A stretch of DNA of 64,000 nt from Varibaculum massiliense (GTDB lineage: Bacteria > Actinomycetota > Actinomycetes > Actinomycetales > Actinomycetaceae), in contig NZ_FNWI01000004.1 in the NCBI RefSeq assembly GCF_900106855.1, positions 930,001-994,000 on the forward strand, given 5' to 3'. The position numbers and the translations under genes are program-made. This document shows positions 15,259-26,700 of this stretch, one piece after another. Position 1 is the first letter of the stretch. Each line of letters opens with the position of its first letter. The notes beneath the pieces are model-generated. The model saw only the letters and a program-made list of their open reading frames with translations. It had not been told where the DNA came from and ran no database searches.

Positions 15259-18200
15259 CTACCCGTGTTTGCGAGCGCGGACAGTGACCATAACTCCCGA
15301 AGCCCCGAGCAGCAGCGAGATAAGTACCATCTCGGGTACCCCTGCCCCGGTGGCCGCCAGGTGGTCTACGCTACGATCTTGGACGGAATCCTTGCCCCTG
15401 GCGGAGGGATTAGGCGTACGTGACGCAGCGGAATTGCTCCCTGAGGGCTGAGTACCTGGCTGCGATCCCGGTTCCGGGTTTGGATTCGGTTGCGGGTTCG
15501 TACCCGGATTTGGTTCTGGCTCCGGTTCCGGCTCGGGCACCGGTGCCTCCCTCACCAATAAAATACTTAAAGGAGGTACCGTAACTTTACCGTTTGAAGT
15601 GAGGGTTACCGGTTTTTGGTAAACATCCAATCCCTTAATCATCACCTCGTATTCCCCGACCGGCAAAGGTGCCTCCCAAGCCTGTTTGTCTGCATTCACG
15701 TATGCGAACGCATCGGCACTGTCTTTACCGCTCTTAGTTTTCACCGGGAAAGCATCCTTTACGGTATAACCCACATGATTAGTAGCAATACTTTCTTCAC
15801 CAGCAATAATTTCATGCGTGTACTTCTGGTTTACAGCTTCGTAACTGCCCAGGCGCATAAAATCATATTGCTTACGGAACTTGTTTAAATCCCGGAAGAA
15901 CTTTACTTCCTTTTCGTAATGCTTAGCCCGGTCATAGTTGAAAACGTTAACCGAGTCGGGGGACTTATAAGAGTTGTGATCCCCCGCTTTAGTACGCAAA
16001 AATTCCTGCCCCGCGTGGATGAATACCGCGCCATTAGCCAGGTACTGGGTGCCGGTACCGAGGGCATGCCGCTGAGCTACTTCCCCATCAGGGGTACCTG
16101 CCGGCAAACTGCCTTTCAATTTATCGAACATGGTGTAGTTGTCATGGGCTTCGTTGTAGACCACAGACTGGTCTGGTCCCAGATAGTTACGCACATATTG
16201 GGCGCCCTTGATATTGTTCAACAAATCCCAAGAGCGTTGGGGCTGGTTCGCACCACTAATAAATCCGGTGTGGTTCAACTCGAAGTTATCGCCCTTTACG
16301 GTGTCACGATACTGGTCATTGAAGAACGAAATTCCAGGCATCTGTTTCGCGTTTTCCTGGTTAGCCGCTGCTACCCCACTGGGATGGTTACCCATCTTCC
16401 AGCCTTCGCCCAGAATCACAATTGAGGGATCAATCTTATTTAGCGCTTCCCGTACCGCTTTCATAGTTTCCACGTCATGGATACCCATAAGATCGAAACG
16501 GAAACCGTCAATATCGTAGTGCTTTGCCCAATAGGTAACCGAATCAACAATGTATTTGCGCATCATCAGTTGCTCCGAAGCGGTTTCATTGCCAACTCCG
16601 GTCCCGTCTTGGAACTTACAGTTCGCATCCATCCGGAAATAGTAGTTAGGAACAGTTTGCTGCAACGGCGATGTTTCCGGATTGTAGACATGGTTATAAA
16701 CCACATCCATAATCACCCGCATATCGTTAACATGCATGGTTTCCACCATTGACTTTAGCTCCAAAATGCGCGAGGTCGGATCAGCCGGTTTGGTTGCGTA
16801 AGAACCTTCGGGAACGTTGTAGTTTTGGGGATCATATCCCCAGTTGTATTGGGCGTTATAGGAGAGGTCACCCAACTCATCTACAGACCCGAAATCAAAA
16901 ATCGGCAATAACTGCACATGGGTGACACCCAAAGATTTTAGATAATCCAAGCCAGAAAGATTCCCTGCCTTGGTTTTGGTACCCGTCTCGGTGAGCCCCA
17001 AGAACTTCCCCTTGTTAGTGATGCCATTATCCGGGCCGATGGTTAAATCGCGTACGTGTACCTCGTAAATAATCGCATCCTTCATCGAGGTAAATGCGGG
17101 CATCCGTTTGCCATCCCAGTTGCTGGGTACGGTCTTATCGGGGTCAATCACCACGGCGTAAGTACCGTTGGCGGTAACCGCCCGGGCGTAGGGATCGATA
17201 GCTTCGTTAACCTTGTCGCCCGCGAAATGGAGGCGGTAGCGATACTGCACTCCCTTTTGGTCACCATCGAACGTAATCTCCCAGGTTCCCTTTTCCCCCT
17301 TGGTCATGGCAGTGACTTTTCCGCCCGCGGAATAGTTAACGAACTCGACTGCTTGGGCGGTAGGCGCCCATACCCTAAAGGTGGTTTTTTCCGGGGAGTA
17401 AATCGCCCCTAACTCGCCCTCGTAAAAATATTTGTTATTAAATTCCGCGGTATGTAGATCCGCGCAATTGCTGTTAGGAGTCGGTTTGGGAATGTCGGCT
17501 TCCGAATAGTAAATTTTGGGGTCACCCTGCACAATCCAGATTTCCGCCTTCCCCTGGGGGAACTTGGTAACAAAGAGGTCATCGGGAGTGTTTTTCTCTG
17601 CCCATTCATTTCCGGGTTCTGAACGGCGCACAATCAGACCAACTTTTTCAATCCCATTTGGGTCTTTATGAGTAATGGTGGCGGTATGGTTTCCATCGAA
17701 ATCCGCTCGCTTTCCTTCCTTTTCCGGAAGCCAAGTCCACACATTCCAGTTGTCATATTTATTGTCGGAACGCAGGTAGTGAACAGTCACCGTGACCTCG
17801 GTAGGGAGGGCAGGGGGATTTTCGGCTGGTTTTAGCTGGTAGCTGCCATCGGTTTTTATATCGATCCCGCCCGGAACCGGGATATCTTTCAAATCAGAGG
17901 TTTGCCACGCCCAGTCGTTTGTCGCAGTCGAGCGGCGCACAATTAGATTTACTTTTTCATTTGGAGCCGGAACGGTGACTTCGGCGGTTAGGTTGCCTGC
18001 CCCATCCTTTCCGGTGAAAGCCACTGGGTAGCCACCAGAACCATCAGTCCATACCCATAGGTTATATTCCGCTGCGGGCACATTGGGATCGGGGGTAAAA
18101 CTCACCTTTAGTTTTCCGTCTGCTGCCGGTTCCAGTCCATCCTGGTTATAGCTGAAACTACGAGCATCCCACCTGGTGAAAACGGAGTTCCCCGGTTTCA

Positions 18201-18558
18201 CGCCAGTATAAACGGCGGATTCCCAGATTCGATTTTCGCTCTCTCCTGGCTGTAAGGAAGTGGTGTCCGTGCGGTAGACCCGGAAGTTCAGGGGATTGCC
18301 TGGCGCCAAGATATTTGTGTTTATATAGCCTTCCGGTTGCTGGGCGGAGAACTTTTGACTTTGCTTTGCCTGCCCATCAGCCCAGTACTCGACTCGGTAA
18401 ACAGTTAAGGGGTTTTGAACGGTTGGATCCGGTTTGAAGTTCAGGTACATTACCTGGCTATTGGGGCCCGCGTGAGCTATGGGAGTAGCACTACCAGCTA
18501 TTACCAGCAGAAAGGCGATAAAAAATCCCAAAAAACTTCTACTAATTCTTGATTTCAC
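15259..18558 (-). CDS. pulA: Cell-wall-anchored type I pullulanase
   Basis: 1099 residues. A signal peptide (cleavage near AHA-GP) leads to two CBM41-like starch-binding modules (about 165-270 and 275-370, each with a NLWVWT/NVWTWLP core). A CBM48-type N-domain follows (TTFRVWAPTAQAVEFV). The GH13 barrel carries the pullulanase signature YNWGYDP and the catalytic regions DVVYNH, GFRFDLMG (Asp nucleophile), LGEGW (acid/base Glu) and YNEAHDNYTMFD. After a Pro/Glu linker comes LAATG (1067-1071), a hydrophobic span and RARKHG, for sortase anchoring. It splits alpha-1,6 links of glycogen, pullulan or starch outside the cell. The GTG start has an AGGAGG site; the operator at 18596 suggests sugar control. 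Confidence 0.94.
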   Translation of the reverse strand: MKSRISRSFLGFFIAFLLVIAGSATPIAHAGPNSQVMYLNFKPDPTVQNPLTVYRVEYWADGQAKQSQKFSAQQPEGYINTNILAPGNPLNFRVYRTDTTSLQPGESENRIWESAVYTGVKPGNSVFTRWDARSFSYNQDGLEPAADGKLKVSFTPDPNVPAAEYNLWVWTDGSGGYPVAFTGKDGAGNLTAEVTVPAPNEKVNLIVRRSTATNDWAWQTSDLKDIPVPGGIDIKTDGSYQLKPAENPPALPTEVTVTVHYLRSDNKYDNWNVWTWLPEKEGKRADFDGNHTATITHKDPNGIEKVGLIVRRSEPGNEWAEKNTPDDLFVTKFPQGKAEIWIVQGDPKIYYSEADIPKPTPNSNCADLHTAEFNNKYFYEGELGAIYSPEKTTFRVWAPTAQAVEFVNYSAGGKVTAMTKGEKGTWEITFDGDQKGVQYRYRLHFAGDKVNEAIDPYARAVTANGTYAVVIDPDKTVPSNWDGKRMPAFTSMKDAIIYEVHVRDLTIGPDNGITNKGKFLGLTETGTKTKAGNLSGLDYLKSLGVTHVQLLPIFDFGSVDELGDLSYNAQYNWGYDPQNYNVPEGSYATKPADPTSRILELKSMVETMHVNDMRVIMDVVYNHVYNPETSPLQQTVPNYYFRMDANCKFQDGTGVGNETASEQLMMRKYIVDSVTYWAKHYDIDGFRFDLMGIHDVETMKAVREALNKIDPSIVILGEGWKMGNHPSGVAAANQENAKQMPGISFFNDQYRDTVKGDNFELNHTGFISGANQPQRSWDLLNNIKGAQYVRNYLGPDQSVVYNEAHDNYTMFDKLKGSLPAGTPDGEVAQRHALGTGTQYLANGAVFIHAGQEFLRTKAGDHNSYKSPDSVNVFNYDRAKHYEKEVKFFRDLNKFRKQYDFMRLGSYEAVNQKYTHEIIAGEESIATNHVGYTVKDAFPVKTKSGKDSADAFAYVNADKQAWEAPLPVGEYEVMIKGLDVYQKPVTLTSNGKVTVPPLSILLVREAPVPEPEPEPEPNPGTNPQPNPNPEPGSQPGTQPSGSNSAASRTPNPSARGKDSVQDRSVDHLAATGAGVPEMVLISLLLGASGVMVTVRARKHG

Positions 18559-18860
18559 TGGTCCTCCTCGACCAAGGCGTAGGCGGCGGTCTCGCCGGAA
18601 ACGTTTCCGAAAGTATCATACCTTACTTTTATTCAAATCTGAAGGGCTATTTGCTGCTATTTTCTCGGCAGTTTTACTCTTCTTAAAAACTAGTTCGAGT
18701 ATCTCTTGCGGGACTTAACGATTATGCTGCTACCTAAGGTTCGAGAGGTCACGAAAAACGCGCTGACAGGAAAGCTACGAAGCCTAACGCTAGTAATCGC
18801 TAACTGTTTTCTGTCAGCCATTGCAGTGTTGGATACAGGATTTCCGGGCAGCTTCGAGGA
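18559..18860. other. Pullulanase promoter region
   Basis: Gene-free except for the operator above. A weak inverted pair, CTGACAG (18763-18769) and CTGTCAG (18811-18817), lies in the middle, downstream of the leftward GNAT gene's stop. No other structure was seen. Confidence 0.5.
18596..18609. promoter_or_regulatory. LacI-family operator upstream of pullulanase
   Basis: CGGAAACGTTTCCG is a perfect 14-bp palindrome with the central CG step typical of LacI/MalR/CcpA-type operators. It lies about 40 bp upstream of the pullulanase start, where it could overlap the promoter. Confidence 0.72.
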
Positions 18861-19541
18861 TTATTCTAGATTGGTGGCGGCTGCCAGCATTTTTTCGATT
18901 TCGGCGCGATACTTTCCGTCTGCGTTCCGGCTTTCGCCGCTATCTGCTAGGTAGGTTTTCAAGAATTTTTCTAGAGGACGACCCAAGCCTTGCCCCGCAA
19001 TCCTGCCGGTACTAGCCTCAATCCCGGCGTGAGCGCGCCCTCCGAAACTGAGCAGCCACATATCCTGCCCCACCGGTACGTTCGCACTCAAACGCGGCAT
19101 CACGAAGGGAAAGTCCAGGTGTTTGGCTCCCAGGCGCTGGTAGAAAGCCCAACGCCGCTGCGGATCCCCTCTATCTTCCGAGGGCGCGTGGAGCTGCGGA
19201 TCTTCAATTTCTCCCAGAATCAACAGGGGGTTATTACCAGATTCCAGAGCGCAAATCGCTTGACGGAAAAGTTTAGAGCCCACCCCATGACCGCGAGTGC
19301 GGGGACTGACCGCCAGCCAACTCAGCAAAGTAACTTCGCTGGTAGCCGGCCAGGAAATCGCTGCCCCTAATGGAAGAGCATCCTCCCAAGCAGAAAAAGT
19401 CTGGAACTGCCCCGCCTGCAGCTGAGCAATCAAATCTTCTGACTCCCCCAGCTCTTCGGGGCCAAAAGCCTGTTCCAAAAGTTCATGAACCAAGATTGCA
19501 GGCTGATCCGGCTTCAGGTGGTTTTGATACTCGATCTGCAC
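18861..19541 (-). CDS. GNAT family N-acetyltransferase
   Basis: 226 residues. The acetyl-CoA-binding motif A is clear in LAVSPRTRGHGVGSKLFRQA (pattern R-x-x-G-x-G), preceded by strand 4 (VTLLSWLAV) and followed by RRWAFYQRLGAKHLD, motif B. The substrate is unknown. The protein is longer than small toxin-type GNAT enzymes (about 160-175 residues). It starts 73 bp downstream of an RHH antitoxin-like gene on the same strand, so a distant toxin relationship cannot be excluded, but a general metabolic acetyltransferase is more likely. Confidence 0.82.
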   Translation of the reverse strand: MQIEYQNHLKPDQPAILVHELLEQAFGPEELGESEDLIAQLQAGQFQTFSAWEDALPLGAAISWPATSEVTLLSWLAVSPRTRGHGVGSKLFRQAICALESGNNPLLILGEIEDPQLHAPSEDRGDPQRRWAFYQRLGAKHLDFPFVMPRLSANVPVGQDMWLLSFGGRAHAGIEASTGRIAGQGLGRPLEKFLKTYLADSGESRNADGKYRAEIEKMLAAATNLE

Positions 19542-19614
19542 CTCTTAACCCTAGCTCACAACATGAGTTAGGCTCGAGTTTCCATGCCAGCTAGATGAAG
19601 CACGGGCGCTTAGC

Positions 19615-19845
19615 TCAATCTTCCAGACCAAGTTCCGCCTTCACTTCCTCGAGGGAGTAAGTCTTCGCTTTACCAGCGCGAATTTCTTCTACTTCATTTA
19701 GTAGGGTGTATTCATAGAGCAACTGGTCAATTGAGGATTCAATCGCCTCACGAAGATAATAAGATTTTGAGCGTCCGGTTAGACGCGATAACTTATCAAG
19801 TTTTTCCGCGGTCTTATCGCTCATCCGTACCGAAGTAGCGACCAT
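19615..19845 (-). CDS. Ribbon-helix-helix antitoxin-like protein (RelB/CopG type)
   Basis: 76 residues from the ATG at 19845, which follows a good AAGGAGGGG site. MVATSVRMSDKTAEKLDKLS forms the DNA-contacting ribbon, then TGRSKSYYLREAIESSID the two helices, and an acidic C-terminal tail (YSLEEVKAELGLED) resembles the toxin-neutralising end of RelB-type antitoxins. No RelE/ParE-like toxin lies next to it; the next gene is the GNAT enzyme. It may be an orphan antitoxin or part of an atypical pair. Confidence 0.75.
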   Translation of the reverse strand: MVATSVRMSDKTAEKLDKLSRLTGRSKSYYLREAIESSIDQLLYEYTLLNEVEEIRAGKAKTYSLEEVKAELGLED

Positions 19846-19970
19846 TTTTATCCCCTCCTTCCGCCAGCATAGCAAAATGACTACAAGTAGTCACTCCTTA
19901 TTTTTCCGCTATTCCCGGAGGTAGCGCACGGATACGCCTTTTTTAGGGTACGTCCAGCGCGCGCAGCCAC

Positions 19971-20705
19971 CTAGTTATTTTCGGATTTTACTAGGCGGGT
20001 GACTATTTGCCCGCGGCCTGAAAAGTTGGGGGTAATGATTGCGGCATCCCATCTTTCCCGGTGACGCGAAATTGCTGATAATTTGCGGTTGGGAACAGTT
20101 TCTACGGTTGCTATCTGGTAGCGGTATTCGCGTCCGGAAATATCGGTAAACACTACTTCGGATCCATCGGGCAGATTCTTAATCCCTGTAAACTGCCGGT
20201 TATCGGCGCTGTCGGTGATCACCAGGTTGCCGCTGGCGGGATTACCCCCATAAATACTCGGAATTTTCGCAGTCGCCGCCGCATTGCCGCTAGCGATAAT
20301 CGGCCAGCTTTGATTCAGGTCGGCAATCTGCAGGATCCCGGTGACCTCGTACCCGGAAAGATTTACGGTCTCGAGGTAAGGGCTGGCAGCGTCCAGGGCA
20401 GAGGCACCTTCCGCACCCCGCTCACTCCCCTTACCAGCTATTTTCCCGGAGGACGAGCCGGGCTTTTTCGCGTTTTCGGGGGTTTGGGTGGCGATTACTC
20501 CCACCTGGCGGGAGCCGGGGATAACTTCCTGGGCTTTCGTCAGGAGGTTATCTATTTCGCTATTACCGGCACGCCCTTGCCACCAGGAGTACCCCAGTAG
20601 CGCCACTAGCAGCAAGCTCAGCGTGATACAGATTACCTGTATCCAGCGTACCCAGCGCGTCCGGCGGGCTTTACCCCTGGCGGCGGCGATACCGCATCCA
20701 CCCAT
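19971..20705 (-). CDS. Sortase-like membrane protein lacking catalytic Cys and His (pseudosortase)
   Basis: 244 residues from the ATG at 20705, with GGGGGAG upstream; it overlaps the adhesin gene by 35 bp and is the last gene of the pilus operon. One membrane segment (VICITLSLLLVALLGYSWW) leads to an extracellular linker and a C-terminal domain that follows the sortase B/D pattern, for example GNLVIT..., RQFTGIKNLPDGSEVVFTD and YRYQIATVETV. Where sortases have the catalytic His after VI(T/S)G there is Ser (VITDSADN), and where they have T-x-T-C there is IITPNF. A late Arg (VTRL) remains. It probably acts as a non-catalytic partner, for example placing the adhesin or regulating SrtC. Confidence 0.65.
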   Translation of the reverse strand: MGGCGIAAARGKARRTRWVRWIQVICITLSLLLVALLGYSWWQGRAGNSEIDNLLTKAQEVIPGSRQVGVIATQTPENAKKPGSSSGKIAGKGSERGAEGASALDAASPYLETVNLSGYEVTGILQIADLNQSWPIIASGNAAATAKIPSIYGGNPASGNLVITDSADNRQFTGIKNLPDGSEVVFTDISGREYRYQIATVETVPNRKLSAISRHRERWDAAIITPNFSGRGQIVTRLVKSENN

Positions 20706-23700
20706 ATACTGCTCCCCCACAAATCATTAACCCGAACAGGGTAAAGGGTAGGGTGCCGATGCCTCCTGACTTCGGCAGTTCGTAGGGCTGATAGTTCTTG
20801 ACCATCACCGGGTTATCGGCGCTACCTGGCTGTTCACCTGTCGCGCCGGGAAGCGGCTTTTGGAATAGCTGCCCCTCCCAGGTCGCGGTGTACTTGTCGG
20901 GAGTTTTCAGTTCTTTTACGAAATACTCCTGCTTATTCAAGTCTTTGAACTGGGCTTTGCCATCAGTAGCGGTGGTAACCACGCGGGACAGGTAATAGGT
21001 TGTCTCTCCTTGCGTTACCGTCTTGGCGTCCTCATCCAAATCACTCAGACCGGCATCGTGTAGCTTGTCAGCGGTAATCTGCTGGGTTTGCTCCGGGGAG
21101 TACAACCCGAACACCGCTCCGGCCAAACCTTTAGTGCAACTACCGTCCTCGCCACAGTCATCCCCGTCCGCTTTGAACAGGTTGATTTCCCACTTGCTGC
21201 GAATATTTGTACCGGTAAATGTAACGTTTTCATTGGCGTTATAGCTAAAGGAATAATCTCCTTCGTGCTCAACCGGGGTCTCAGTGCTGCCCGTGGACAC
21301 TTGGTAGTTAGAGAACTCCGTGCCATCGGCGGGGGGCAGCTCCGCCAGGGTGTAGCGCTCCCCGTCCTGCCACGACCAGGTTCCCGAGGGACTGGCGGGC
21401 TTGCCTACCAGGGAGTTCAGGGAAATCTTTTCCGAGGAAGAAGCACCTTTGGCTACCGGCACTTTCACCTCAATATAGCTGCGGCCAGCTTTCTTGAGGT
21501 TTTCGATCAAGGTCTTCTCAGTCATTTGTTCGGGGGTAAGTTTTTCCCCGGTATAAACCAAGAAGGTGTATTCGGCGTTCTCACTGAGCTGCAAAGGCTC
21601 ATTATTTTCGTCTTGTACCTGTTTTTGCAATTGCATTTCTGCCGGTACTTTTACCCCGACTTTAGCTGGGGTGGACTCTAGGTTGAAGCTGGCTCCCGGC
21701 GCCGGGTAGTTATAGCCGAAGCTGTTCCAGGCGATTTCGCCGGGCTTGGGGTTTGCCCCGCTGGCTACCTTGGCATCGAAACGCAACCGCAGGGAAGTGC
21801 CGCCATTGAAAGTGTAGTTGGCGGCGGTGCGCTCATCCAGATTAATTCTTAAGGAACGCGATTTACTTGTAGGGGTTGCATCCCAGCCGTCCTTTTCGCT
21901 GCCATCCCAATCTGTGGGGCTGAACCCTCCAGATTTATCGGAGTATTCCACCGTGTATTTACTGGGATCTACCGGTACCCAATTTCCGCTCGCGTCTTTC
22001 ACTTCCAATGTCGCATTGGGTTTATCCGCAAAATCTACCTGGAACTGCGATCCCCGCGTTGGGCTGCCAGTAAAGCTATAGTTATCTTTGCTTTGCGGCA
22101 GGTTATTGATCAGGGTCAAACGCTTGATAGCGTCATCGGTGTTGTTCTTAACCTCTAAAGTATAGGTAAACAGCGAGCTTTGACTGGGCAGCGAAATATA
22201 GTTTTTCTCGCCCGTGGAAGTAACTTTGTTTTCCGGATTCGCCTTTTCTTCTACGCTCTGGATTGAAGAGGTATAGGCGTCTTGCGCAATCGGCACCGAT
22301 GCGTCAGCCTGCACGCTGGGAAGATTAGTTTTGTTTGCGCTGGCACAAACATAGCTGGTGTAGCCGTGCCCCCAACAATAGTAGGGGTTTTTGGTACTAT
22401 CAGGCTGCTCCGGGTATTCATAGTTTTCGTTGGTTTTAGTGGTTTGCGCCAGGGTGATATCTTGCAGCGCTTTGGAACCGTGCTTAACCTCATTTTGGTT
22501 GAAGGTTTTGTCGATAGGAGTTACATAGGCACTGTTGTAGACCGTACGATAGTCACCTTTTTGTTTCGGATTCCTGCTGGAGAGCCGTAAGGTGGCTTTT
22601 CCTTCCGGCAATAAAGGATTGCCCTTTACCGCATATCCAAGCTGCGGAGACTTCTTATCGCCACTACCGGGAATGACCCGTACGTTCAGCTGTAGCTTTC
22701 CTTCGTTTAAAGTGAGCGAAACGTGGAATACAGTATTTCTTCCCAGTAACGCTATGGGAGCCCCGTTTACCTGCAAAGTTGAGGTGTAGGTGCTGTAGTG
22801 AGGAGCCTGATAACTGATCTTTACGCTCTTGGGGGTAGTACCATCTGCCTGGTATTCCCATGATTTATCGTCAAAGGTAGCTAAATCGTAACCGCGAGTA
22901 CAATCGTCACTCGACCAGCCATACCCGCCACTGTTGTCCAACTTGGGAGGGTGACAGGTGTAGGTAACTGTACCGGTGAACAGATAGTTGGAATCTAGGC
23001 GGTCACTGATTACATAGTCGGTGATGGGTTGTTTGCCATCGTTATGGGCGGTTACTTCCCAAGTTAAGGTATCCGGGTATCCGGCAACTTTGGGTTCTTT
23101 TGTAGTGGCACCAGCCGCATTCTTCTTAGCGATTAGCTTCTTGGAAACCCCCGGCAAGACTTTTGCGCGAGTCACATCTACTTGGGAGGATAGCCATTGG
23201 GTATTATCGTCCCCGCCTACGAAACCGCTTTGATTGGCGGTGTTGGTATCGATTATCTGGCGATCCCCGTCATTGGCTGGCGCCTGCCCTAGGGGCTGGG
23301 AGGTAATTTTTACCGCCGGATTTACCGTTATTTTTTGTCCCTGCTGATCGTCGTAGGGCATTACAATCTGGTTGCGGCTTAAATCTTTGGTTTTAGCCTC
23401 TTCGCCGACTGCCACTAGGTAGCTATACCCGACAGTTTCCCCAGGGTTCAAATAGTATTTATTCCGTTGGGTGTCGTACCCCAGATTGGAACCTGCCTGG
23501 GAGTTATCAAGGCGGAAAGTTACGTGGCGCGGGTTACGAGTATCCACAATCGCCCGCAAGGAAGCAACCTTGGGTTTTTCTCCCGGGAAATCTACGGGAG
23601 TGTTTTCGGCGCTAGATTTCCAGGTTTTGTGTATCGGTAAATAGCTAGTACGCGGAGAATCATCACGAAATACCTGGTCATAATAGGTGTCTTCCCAGCT

Positions 23701-26700
23701 GTCCAGCTCGATACCTACGCCATCGGGCGCGGGTTTACCGGTACTGTTGTATTCATACTTGGTGCAGATATCTTTGTCCCCATCTTTGCGGCATATCCCA
23801 TTTTTCAAAATTGATTTATCATCAATGCCGGCAATGAAGTGGAACCCTTCAGGCAGGACGTCTTGAATGTCGTTAATATACAGGCGGGATTCCCCGTCGT
23901 TGTGCAAAACGTTGTAGTAGCGCACATATCTGTAGTTCTTAGCAGAGGGATCTTGGGACGAGTTCGCGTAAGTAACCCGACCTGTGCTGGTTTCATCTGG
24001 CTTTAGCACCGTGAAATTTTTGGTCCCACTGCTGTAGCCGCTCCCATACGAATATTTGGTCTCGGTTGTTACCGCATATTTTTCCTTCCCGACTACTCCG
24101 GTATCCGCTACCCCTTTTTGCAAGGTGGCTCCGGCTTTCCCGCCCAGGTAGTGGCTGACTGCATAGGAGTCATTAAGGACATGCCAAGTGTTAAATAGGG
24201 TGTCTAACTGATATTTCTTGCGATAGTTATCCCAATCGGCTCCCCCCGGTAACTGCCAGGTTACATACATATATACGGAGCCGGATACTTCCAGTTGCAG
24301 ATCCGAATTCCAAACGAGGTATTGCTGAGCGTCACTGGTAGAGCCATCTGCCGGATTAACATTGGTAATCTTCCAGTCCTTAAGGTCACCGGCAGTTACG
24401 TTCAGCCTGTTTTGCCCCGCCGGAATCTCCAGGGACAACTGGTCTTTAGTCCAGGGTTTACCCGGCAAGCTGGGGGGCAGAGCGTCATATATCTGTTTGC
24501 CAGTTAGTTTGAAAGGCTGATCCCCAAATACTGAAAGGCCCAGGCGATAGGTAACCTTTTCCCCCGGTTTCAGCGGGCTTTGGGAAACTAGGGAGTCTTC
24601 ATCAAAAGTAGCGCCCCGTTTGGTGACAATCTTCTTATCTGCCGCCAACTTCGCAATACTCATCTCCGTCTTGTCGGTAATCTTATATTCCGGGGGGTCA
24701 ATCCCGCCTAGGTTGAGGGCGTTGGGTTGTCCTTCTTTAACCTGGGTGTATCCGGTCTTTTCGGGATCGGTGAGAGTCAGGTATTCGACACTAACCGTAG
24801 AGGGATTAGCGAAATCTTGGCTGGACATAAACCAATAGGTCGAGGTACTAATCCCTGCCCCGTTATCAAGCTTCTTCACTTCGATCCGGTCAGCGATAAA
24901 TTCTTTGCTCTTAGAGGATTCTCCTACGGTTTCAGTGGCACTAAAATGCACATTGCGATAAGTGCCTGGTTTATCCAGCAGGTAGTAATCTTGCTCGTTG
25001 TAATTGTATTTTTTGAGTCCCTGCAAATCCGGGTTAGTTGCGTTCTCCCCTTTTACTGGAACCAGCAGCACTTGCGCACCCGAGAGCTTATCGGTGAAGG
25101 GCAGGGCGTTATATACTGCTTTCCCGCCTTTACGTTCCAAGGAGAGCTGGTACTTAACTACGGTTCCAATGGGAATTGCGGTTCCCTTTTGTTCCACCTT
25201 TTTGTTTTTCACATAGGCGGTCTTATTAGCCTTAAAAGAGTTAACCGTCTTTACCTTGTCTGGAACATCTTCCTTGTTCAGATTCACCTGGTTGGTGGTT
25301 TGTTCCTCGGTGAAAGTCGGCCCGGCCATGAAATCGTCTTTAACAGTAGCCCGCACTACATGTTTGACGGTGTTGCCACCGTAAATCACGTGTCCGGGAA
25401 CTTCCCAGGCCACCTGATAGCGGGTGCTCTGCACTACTACCAGATCTTTCAGGGCTGTCTGCAACGCCGCAACCGTATTATCAACTTCTGTGGTAACTTC
25501 CGGCTCTCCTGAGCGGGTAATCGCTATCTTGCCGCTCGCTAATTTCTTAAGTTTTAGATTTGCGGTTTTAGCGGTAGCACATTCTAAATAGGCTTGTCCT
25601 GCTCCCGGTTTTCCGTTGGTAGTGGTGTGATTTTTAGCTACATAGTTTTCACAGATTTTGACGTCGGTGATCTTAATGGTGAGCCCGTCTCCGTCCTCAG
25701 AAAACATTTTGGCCATTTGCGCGGGCGCAACGTAATAGGCTTCCGGAAGGTGATCAGCAATAATGCCTTCGTCTTTCTCGCCTTCTTTAATCTTCCAGGG
25801 ACCAGATCCCTTGTTAGTGGCAGTGATCGTAAAGTCAATGGGGTCGCCCCGGTAGAAGGTTTGCCCTTCTCCGCCTTCGTGGGTCTTAGTTACCTCAGGA
25901 ATTGGGCCTTTTGCGGTAACCGGGTCAGTAACTGCTGCCTTAGAATCAGCGGGTTCAGTGTGGGTGTATTTAGTAGTCGCCTGGAACTCGTTGTGGAGAT
26001 TGTACGTATCAGCTTCTTTAGGTTGCTTTACCAACAAGAAATTGTCGCCGAACCGAATATCCACACTACGATCGACGAGTTTAGGTTTGTCCTGCCTAGC
26101 AGTCAAATGGTAGGTAATTTTTAGAGTCCGATTATCGGCACCAAACTCGTATCTGAGTGAGCTGTGGTAAATATCGGTGGCGCGCAGGGCAAACAGGGGA
26201 ATCCTTTTACCATTGTCTTCAAAATTCAGCGTTAAGAAGGTTCCAGTTTTCGCTGACCACTCTGGGATGACGTTATACCAATCGTCAATGGATCCAGATC
26301 TACTCCGTAGTTTGTCGAGGTATTGAGAGTTAAACTCTACCCCTTCTGGCAAGGTAAAAGTATCTACATAGGTTGCATCCGTGGCGGGATCCTGACCGAC
26401 CGCTCCTTTAGGTTTCCCCGCGGTTTCTACCGGGGTATTGCCGAAGGTATAGCGCAGGTTCTTAATATAATAGTTTTTACTGGCCATATCATAGGCAATG
26501 CTGGGGTCAGTCGCCGCTCCCCACACGTAGTCTTTCCCGCTCTTGACCAGCGCTTTTTTGGCCTCATATTTTTGCCGAATGGTATCCCAGGTATTTTCCT
26601 GTACCTGGCAGGTAGGTTCCTGGCCTTGTTTACCTAAATCAGCCACTTCCTTGGCTGAAAGCTCTGCCATCCAAACCTGCAGTTTCCCGCCCGCCGATGC

